Part shown: positions 57,291-64,000 of the stretch, piece by piece
Layout: each line of letters starts with the position of its first letter
Position numbering within the stretch: position 1 is the first letter of the stretch
Source: Saccopteryx bilineata
Taxonomy: Eukaryota; Chordata; Mammalia; Chiroptera; Emballonuridae
Length of the DNA: 64,000 nucleotides
Direction: 5' to 3'
NCBI RefSeq assembly: GCF_036850765.1
Contig: NC_089491.1
Location: 92,102,740-92,166,739, forward strand
Notes under the pieces: model-generated
Databases searched by the model: none
Told to the model about the DNA's origin: nothing
The model's input: the letters and a program-made list of their open reading frames with translations, nothing else
Translations under genes and position numbers: made by a program

Positions 57291-57995
57291 TTTCCATTAC
57301 TGAATTCTTTATCTCTTTTATGGTTCTATAACTTTCCCTGTTATTCCATCAGTGGTTTTCTTCAGGGACTATTATAATTGGTTGTTTATGTCTCTGCCTA
57401 ACGTGTTAGACACTGAGTAGGAAATGTCATTTTACTCATCATTGCCCTTCCTGTGGTCAGCAATGTGCAGTATTCTCTCATCTCCCTCTCAGTGCTTATA
57501 CAGGCACCCAATAAATACCATTTTAAAAAGGATAAAATTCTGTAATATTTGACAACTACAATAACTGTAATTTATTGATTCAAAGATTGGGCAATATGCA
57601 AAGAGAATGGAAGACTATCCTGTTACCTGTTTTAAAGACATAAAAGAGAGAAAAAAGTCACAGAGAACGTTGTCATGTGAGAGACTAAGAAAAATTGAGT
57701 AGAGATGTGAAAAAATAAAGAAGAGTGTATAGCTTATTTGTTAAATCCCAAAGGGGAAAACAAGTTCAATCTGTGGAGTAATAATAATAATCTTGAGTGT
57801 TCATTTGTTTGTTTATTTTAGGACTACTACTTTTGTCAGCACTCTCAGACTTAAGTCACGTACTTGTAAGCATCCGATTTCTTATGTTCTAGATGTCCTG
57901 GTGAGGTTATCGCTCTTCTCAGGGAAGTAGATGTTGAGAGACTTGCAGCTTTTATATTCTCAGGCATCTGCTTTCCCTATCCCTGTCCTTCCAAT
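57291..57995. other. Unassigned, with a short L2-like tail
   Basis: 'caggcacccaataaatacca' near 57502 resembles an L2/MIR-type 3' end. The rest is unassigned. No gene. Confidence 0.4.
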
Positions 57996-58556
57996 CATTT
58001 TGTATGTCCAGTAGTCGCGGCCACCGTTGCTGCCAGGCAGGTACAGGATCACATTAGACTCAGACAGATGGTGAAGAAACAGCGGAGCCAAAAATTGGTG
58101 GGCCACACCTTTGTTCTCACCTCACAATCAGCTGGTGAGTACACACAAACACACGGGGCACCAAAACCCACTCACACATTCTCTGATTCCACAACCAGGA
58201 GAATCTTTTCCAGCTTTTCCTAAAATCGAAGGCCTCCCACCAGTCTATGTCACCTCTGGTTCCCCATCTTCTTCTCCCTGCACAAACTGGCTTCTCCTTC
58301 AGCACATTGACATCTTGGCTGCCTTCTTTGCAAAAAAAAAAAAAAAAAAATATACGGCCTCCTTCTTCCTCCTCCTTCTTCTTCTTAAAACTTTTTGGCG
58401 CTGCAAACCCCTCTTCCAGCAACATTAGCATAACAATGGCCCTTTCCAAACAGGAAGGAAATTAGCTGTTTCATGTGGGTAGCTGCCATTTTTAACAATA
58501 AAAGTGAACAAAATCAAATAACAAAAATTTTACAAACTTATTTGCCCAACAGATTT
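57996..58556 (-). mobile_element. Solo LTR of the same family as the 59.6-61.7 kb element
   Basis: Body 58001-58551. Read on the minus strand it starts TGTTGGGCAAATAAGTTTG and ends ACTGGACATACA, matching both ends of the LTRs at 59586 and 61141. Internal matches include 'attggtgggccacacc' (58094) and 'ctgcacaaactggcttctcc' (58278). Flanks CATTT (57996-58000) and GATTT (58552-58556) fit a 5-bp TSD. It is more diverged than the two-LTR copy and carries an A-run at 58332-58349. Confidence 0.8.
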
Positions 58557-59580
58557 CCACTTTAGATTTATGAGTGTTTCACAATAATAATAATGAAAAA
58601 AATCAATATGGTTTTTCCAGGTAGACACATGATCTCTTTCTGGTGGAACCCTCCTTGGTCATTGGAGAATTTCAAGGAAATTTCAACTTCTCCTAAAGAA
58701 AGTTCCTAGGGATACGACCAGTGGTGCTGCTTGAGGCAGCAGCTCCTACTGCTTTCATGCTGGCTCTCATTTCCTGCTCAATGCTTTCACAACAGGTTCT
58801 TCCTTAATCACATATTCCAATGTTTCTCTGTAAGAACTATTCAACAGTTGTTACTGTGTGGTTAAATTTAAGACTACCCGACTTCTCTTTTATGTATTCT
58901 GATTCTGTAGAATCTGTAATGTTGACAAGAATCCAGGGTGATTCTTATTTGCAGGGAAATTTCATAATCAAAGGAAGACAACTGTTAACTAAGCCCATGC
59001 TGAAATACTATAGAAAATAGTAATGGCGCTATAGAATTCTCTCAATTAATAAAATCCAAGCAAAAAGTTTTGAACCTTTACAATTTCACACAAGTTCCAA
59101 ATATAGTTATGCCATTTCTTTAAAAATACCATCTTTTATTTTAACATTTATATGCATGAAATACAACATATTTATGCCCTGTGTGCCATAGTTATTGATG
59201 ATGCAGAAAAATCATAAATATTCCTGTCCTTGAGGAGCTTATACCTGGCAATACAGTTGAAATTGATGTAAAAAAATGAAGAAAAATATTTTTCTGAAAA
59301 AGAGAATTAGAAATACCAAGAATTTTAGGGTAGGATATGAGATCCAAACCATGAATAGGCATGGTAATTATAATATTTAGGATGGTTAAAATCCAAAATC
59401 AAAAAGACACACATCAGAGCATATACTTACTTCTTTTTATGGGATGAGCAGAGAAACTAAGATCCTGCAGAGCCATTCTTTATTTCTCCATAGGAACTTC
59501 AAGGAATTAAATCTTAGCTGTTGTTTTTATTTTTAAAATTTTTTTGCATGAGAAATAATGAATGACATAAGTTATGTTTA
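58557..59580. other. Unassigned sequence
   Basis: No gene and no named repeat between the two LTR elements. Confidence 0.5.
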
Positions 59581-59585
59581 GGAAC

Positions 59586-60179
59586 TGTTGGTCAGATAAG
59601 TTTGTAAATATGATATATAGGTTTGCTCGCTTATAGTTTGTATTGGGTGTGGGGGACAGGCTGTAAACAGGCAGGGTTGTTATACCCTAAGGCTTAGTTT
59701 TAAGACTGAGCTTTTCCCACCCTAACTGACTTTGTATCAGAGACTTCCTTGTTTGTATATTGGATTAAAGGTTTTGATTTCTACACTATAAAATGGGGCA
59801 GATTGGGAGCTTGCTCTCTCTCTGTTCTTAAGATTAGCATTAGAGAGGAGAGCAGAGAAAGGCCACATGGAGGAAAGGAGAAACCAGTTTGTGCAGAGTT
59901 TGTGCAGAGAGAAGGAGATGGGGAACAGAGGTGATAAGACTAGTGAGCTAGAAACCTTTGATTCTAGGAAACTCGGATAAGTCAGCCGCTTTGTGAGCAC
60001 TGAACGAGTGGGTTTTGGAGCCCAATGTGTGTTTTCCTTGCCCGCCAGGTGCAAGCTAGGATTAAAAGTAATGGCCCACCAGTTCTTTACTCCATTGTTT
60101 CATTACCGTCTGTCCGAATCAAATGGGAACCTGCGTGGGCCAGGCGGCTGAGATGATGGTCATGGCTACTGGCCATACA
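59586..60179 (+). repeat. 5' LTR
   Basis: Starts TGTTGGTCAG and ends CCATACA. A TATA-like 'actataaaatgggg' lies at 59783-59796, followed by a 'gcttgctctctctctgttc' initiator region. The sense strand is inferred from this TATA. 'tttgtgcagagtttgtgcagag' near 59890 is a short tandem duplication shared with the 3' LTR. Confidence 0.8.
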
Positions 60180-61140
60180 TTTGACGTAGTCTGTGGCAGT
60201 ATTTGATAAGGTTCGGCATGGAGCCACCACTACCTTTGAGAGATGGTGTAGAGGACTGGCTGCTGTTATGGTTCCCCATGGCTGTCCTTTTAGAGACTGT
60301 AGGCTGGCTGACTTTTATAGCCATATGTGAGAAAACTGGGAGCTCTGTGGAAGAAGCTGCCCAGGACTGGAAAACTAAGCAGTGGAAGGAGCTGGAGCAA
60401 ACGTGGGAGAAGAGATGCTGGCCCTGGAGCTAGAGCAAGCACCGGAGAGGGAGGCCAATCTGGTTCATGAGACTAGCTGGGAAATATAGCAGCTGCTGGA
60501 GGAGGAATTACAGGTTCATGAGTTGCAGATTTCCCTGGACATTATGAAGAGCCAGCAGCGGCAGGAGGCTGGGGCTGAGGTAGGAGCTGGAGCTGCAAGG
60601 CCTGCTGAGCCGAAGGCAGCAGCAGCCGGGGGCTCGAATCTGTCAGCAGGAGCTGGTGTTTTCAGTTCCTCTTTGGAGGATGAGGAGAATTGGGCTGGAG
60701 TTGCGATTTGCAGTCTCCAGAAGGTGAGAGCCCAGCAGCAAGGAGTACCCACTACACCCCTGGTAGGTCTGCGATTTTGGGAGATAAGGGTGGATGCCAT
60801 CATCCTCTCTAGAGCAGAGATGGAATGCTAACTGCCATTGTCACATGCTCCTCCTTGGAACAGTGTAAGACCTTCCAGGATGGCAGAAATGAGGGGGGTG
60901 GCTGAGGCCTCATGTGTGTGGACTGATTTCCTGCACTATGACCAGAGTGAGCACTGACTCCTTTGTTGGATGGATTTACGGATTTTGGACAACGTGAAAT
61001 ACCCTGATGGTGGTGGGGGACAGCTTAGCTGGAGGCCATCCCCTGCCCCGGGAAGCTTCGTCCATGGCTAGAAAGAAGTCTGAGGACATTTTGTACTTTG
61101 GGCAAAGTGCTCAGAGACTGGTGAAGTGTATCTTTGTAAT
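60180..61140 (+). other. Interior of the ERV-like element, no recognisable retroviral gene
   Basis: Open frames 60203-60433 (MEPPLPLRDGVEDWLLLWFP..., then Glu/Lys/Trp-rich) and 60523-60831 (Gln/Glu, then Ala/Gly-rich; ends SRAEMEC) are in different frames and separated by a short gap. They could be remnants of one Gag-like or coiled-coil protein, or non-coding. I do not recognise either. No zinc knuckle (CCHC) and no protease or RT motif was seen. Confidence 0.5.
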
Positions 61141-61743
61141 TGTTGAAATTTGTAAATATGATATATATGTTTGCTCTCTTATAGTTTGCATTGGGTGTGG
61201 GGGACAGGCTGTAAGCAGGCAGGGTTGTTATACCCTAAGGCTTAGTTTTAAGACTAAGCCTTTCCCACCCTAACTGACTTTGTATCAGAGACTTCCTTGT
61301 TTGTATATTGGATTAAAGGTTTTGATTTCTACACTATAAAATGGGGCAGACCGGGAGCTTGCTCTCTCTCTGTTCTTAAGATTAGCATTAGAGGAAAGAG
61401 CAGAGAAAGGAGAGCAGAAAAAGGCCACATGGAGGAATGGAGAAGCCAGTTTGTGCAGAGTTTGTGCAGAGAGAAGGAGATGGGGAACAGAGGTGATAAG
61501 ACTAGTGAGCTAGAAACCTTTGATTCTAGGAAACTCGGATAAGTCAGTAGCTTTGTGAGTACTGAATGAATGGGTTTTGGAGCCCAGTGTGTGTGTTTTC
61601 CTTGCCCGCCAAGTGCAAGCTAGGATTAAAGATAATGGCCCACCAGTTCTTGGCTCCGTTGTTTCATTACCATCTGTCCGAATCAAATGAGAACCTGCAC
61701 AGGCCAGGCGGCTGAGATGATGGCCGTCACTACTGGCCATATA
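61141..61743 (+). repeat. 3' LTR
   Basis: Matches the 5' LTR over its length, with a 7-9-base deletion just after TGTTG and a small tandem expansion near 61393-61425 (repeated 'agagcagagaaagg'-like units). It ends CCATATA where the 5' LTR has CCATACA. TATA-like 'actataaaatgggg' is at 61332-61345. Confidence 0.8.
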
Positions 61744-61748
61744 GGATC

Positions 61749-62775
61749 ATATTTAAAAAAGGGTCATTCCTGATGGTTTTGACTCTTATCTAGAAAGAAT
61801 AACAATGGTGAAAGAGAATAATGGTTTGGATGGAGGGGATGGTAAAGAGACAGATAAATATTAAATAATGGGATTTCTTTTAAAAGATGATTGCAAGTCA
61901 TGTGTCTGGAACTCAGCAAGCAAACATATTTATTCATGCTAATAATCTTGTCAATAATGGAAGTCGGTATAGGAGAAAATCAGAGGCTTTATTTTCCATG
62001 TGTTTAACCCTGAATTCTAAAAAGCAGCTATGACATTAGCTATATATTTTGCCAAGCGACATATAATTACAATCATTATACCATTAAGATATGTCAATGT
62101 CTCCATTTAAAATGTAGGAAATATAGATTACTTTTTTACCCATAATTTTCTGAGTATATCAGTAGTACAATGCCTATTGACTTTTGGGGTGTTCATTGCC
62201 CTTCACATGGTGTCATTATAAAAAGGTCTTTTCAGAACCAAATGAAGATTCAATGGTGAATCTCTGCCAACAGTTTATGAAATCTAAATCTTGGAGTTGC
62301 TGAGTTACCCTGTTCCCATCGAGTACCTTGTGCAAAATGGATTGTAATCGGCTATGGCTTTATATCTCCTTGACAGTCAATTTTGTGCCTTATTCGCAAA
62401 TGTAGCACTTTGTGTGAAGCAGTTTCCCATCAATGTTACAAATCCTAATGAAGTGCTTTACTTCCTACCAGATTTCAGTGGGGAAGCTTTCAAATGAGTT
62501 TCCATTTATACATGCCTGATTTTACCCTCAGTGCACAATGAAATCCTACTGAATAGTGTGCTCTATTTTCTATTTCCTTTCTCTGTGATGTATATTGAAA
62601 GACAGAAAGTAGATTGGTGTTATAAATGGAAAGAGAAAGAAGCAATTAACTCATAAAAAATTGGGTGTTTTGCCAAATATAGATGTATTTACTGTTATAA
62701 ATAGGAGATGTATAGAAGTCTGTGGACTTTGAGATTTTTGTCTTCCATGACACTGGTTTCCAATTTCTATTAATA
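61749..62775. other. Unassigned, non-repetitive; candidate conserved non-coding stretch
   Basis: No gene. 62240-62600 has even base composition with no repeat structure and no known repeat, which in a repeat desert like this is typical of conserved non-coding elements. Sequence alone cannot show conservation. Confidence 0.4.
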
Positions 62776-63154
62776 ATGATTTGGCTTTTTTTTTTAACAG
62801 AGAGAGAATCAGAGAGAGGGACAGATAGGGACAGACAGACAGGAAGGGTGAGAAATGAGAAGCATCAGTTTTTCATTGCAGCATCTTAGTTTTTCATTAA
62901 CTGCATTCTCATATGTGCCTTGACCAGGGGGCTACAGCAGACCCAGTGACCACTTGCTTGAGTCACTGACCTTGAGCTCAAGCCAGTGATGTTGGGCTTC
63001 AAGCCAGCGACCTTTGGGCTCAGCTAGTGATCATGAGTTCACATCTATGATCCTATTCTCAAGCCATCGACCTCCAGGTTTCAAATCTGGATCCTCCGTG
63101 TACCAGTCTGGTGCTCTATTCACTGCATCACCACCTGGTCAAACATGATTTGGC
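62776..63154 (-). mobile_element. tRNA-derived SINE (type II) with TSDs
   Basis: Body 62786-63144. TSDs atgatttggc at 62776-62785 and 63145-63154. GA-rich start, 'ttttcattgcagcatcttag', 'gtgccttgaccagggggcta', repeated 'agccagtga' phrases and a head ending 'catcaccacctggtcaa'. Confidence 0.9.
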
Positions 63155-63865
63155 AATTTTATTTTCTTCTCTCCCAGTGCTTGATACCCTCAAAAATAAT
63201 ACATACAAGCTGGTAGTTTAGTGTCTTAGAGATCTCATTCTGTATTTTTTTTTATCTCTTTAATACAGTGTCATCGAGAGCAGTAAAGTTCAGGTACCAA
63301 AGGAAAAGTGTTAAACATGATTAAAATTCTGAAAAAAATAATAAATTATGCCAATTAAATAAAAAGTAGAAAAAATCACACAAAAATTATTTAATCAAAA
63401 CCATGCATTTTTCTTACAGACCACTCAGCATCATTACGTTATAACAATTATAAGTCAGTCTGATCACAGTGGGAGATGAATTTTGGTAAACTGATAATGA
63501 ATACTCCAACAATTATATGCATGGCTTAATCATTTAATATTTTAAAAGTAAAATGCATGTTGTCTTCAATGACTATGAAAGTGATTTTGATGTGAGCAAT
63601 TGTATTGAGTCACTGGATTCATAATTGTTTTATCATTCAGTAATAGAAAAGTTAAAACCATGCTAATAAAATACAATATTTAGTATTTATTCTTTTTCAT
63701 AATGATCAGTATCATTTGAAAAATTACTAAGAGAGGCATATATCTTTGGCTTTCATTGCTGCACATGTAATTAAGGTATAATAAAAAAGTACTGAATGCA
63801 CATTTCAAAGCAATTCTATAAGATTATACCCTGGATCTTCAAAGAGGATCATAGTATGGCCCTAT
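63155..63865. other. Unassigned AT-rich sequence
   Basis: No gene and no named repeat. Confidence 0.5.
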
Positions 63866-63869
63866 AGTG

Positions 63870-64000
63870 TATTTCTGTGCCAGGTGCTCTTTTAAATGCT
63901 TTCTCTATATTATTTTACTGCATGCTCTCAAAAATGTAGCTTTACGGATGAAGAAACTATGGCCCAGAGAATATAAGAAACATACTCAAGATCTCTAACA
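63870..64000 (+). mobile_element. MIR SINE (partial, runs off window end)
   Basis: 'gtgccaggtgctcttttaaa' (63878), 'tttacggatgaagaaactat' (63941) and 'ggcccagagaatataagaaa' (63961) follow the MIR core in order. This is an ancient mammalian tRNA-derived SINE cut by the window boundary. Confidence 0.8.

Larger units (their letters stand above)
59581..61748 (+). mobile_element. Two-LTR non-autonomous ERV-like element
   Basis: LTRs of ~594 bp (59586-60179) and ~603 bp (61141-61743) flank a 961-bp interior. The flanks GGAAC (59581-59585) and GGATC (61744-61748) fit a 5-bp TSD. I counted six differences in the first ~120 aligned LTR bases, about 5%. No gag, pro, pol or env motif is visible inside, nor a clear tRNA primer-binding site or polypurine tract. 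It must have used proteins of another element. Confidence 0.85.

Noticed and set aside
58111..58465. Open frames of 72-110 codons on both strands
   Set aside because: They lie inside a solo LTR recognised by homology with the LTRs at 59586 and 61141.

Overview
This window is mammalian nuclear DNA, AT-rich and gene-free, built almost entirely from interspersed repeats. I found no protein-coding host gene, exon, tRNA, rRNA, CRISPR array or bacterial-style operon. The best guess for the organism is a bat. Several tRNA-derived SINE families with A- and B-box heads are present, together with fairly young LINE-1 (L1) elements, hAT and Tigger-like DNA transposon derivatives and LTR elements. The SINE types recall those I associate with horseshoe bats and relatives (Rhinolophoidea). 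That placement rests on memory of SINE types, not a database search. Recent L1 activity argues against fruit bats, where L1 is reported to be extinct.

Layout. 1-9.7 kb: hAT MITE, SINEs, an MLT1-type LTR, an inverted old L1, a SINE split by a solo LTR, and a chimeric short L1 (5.5-6.5 kb) with perfect 15-bp target-site duplications (TSDs). 9.7-22.9 kb: SINEs, a second hAT MITE, a Tigger-like element that keeps both ends of a transposase reading frame, and a four-level nest in which an old plus-strand L1 contains a minus-strand L1 that contains a twin-primed L1 and a SINE. MaLR LTRs follow. 22.9-39.7 kb: one full-length minus-strand L1 split by a second, younger full-length L1 (23.5-31.3 kb) and by a second copy of the chimeric L1 (32.1-34.1 kb). 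39.7-51 kb: SINEs, an old L1 interrupted by a Tigger-like MITE, and another Tigger-like MITE. 51-58 kb: hAT fragment, a solo LTR with 33-bp tandem repeats, MLT1 LTRs and L1 3' ends. 58-61.7 kb: a solo LTR and, 1 kb away, a two-LTR non-autonomous endogenous retrovirus-like element of the same family. 61.7-64 kb: non-repetitive sequence, one SINE and the start of a MIR.

How the parts relate. The L1s probably supplied the reverse transcriptase that moved the SINEs and the chimeric L1; long A-tails and 10-18 bp TSDs support this. Both L1 ORF2 copies here are broken, so neither is active. The least ordinary observations are: (1) a recurrent chimeric L1-derived element whose two copies share the same internal junction; (2) the same in-frame TAA in ORF1 of two L1 copies of different age; (3) about 240-bp tandem promoter-like monomers in the young L1 5' UTR; and (4) a small LTR family whose internal region has no recognisable retroviral gene.
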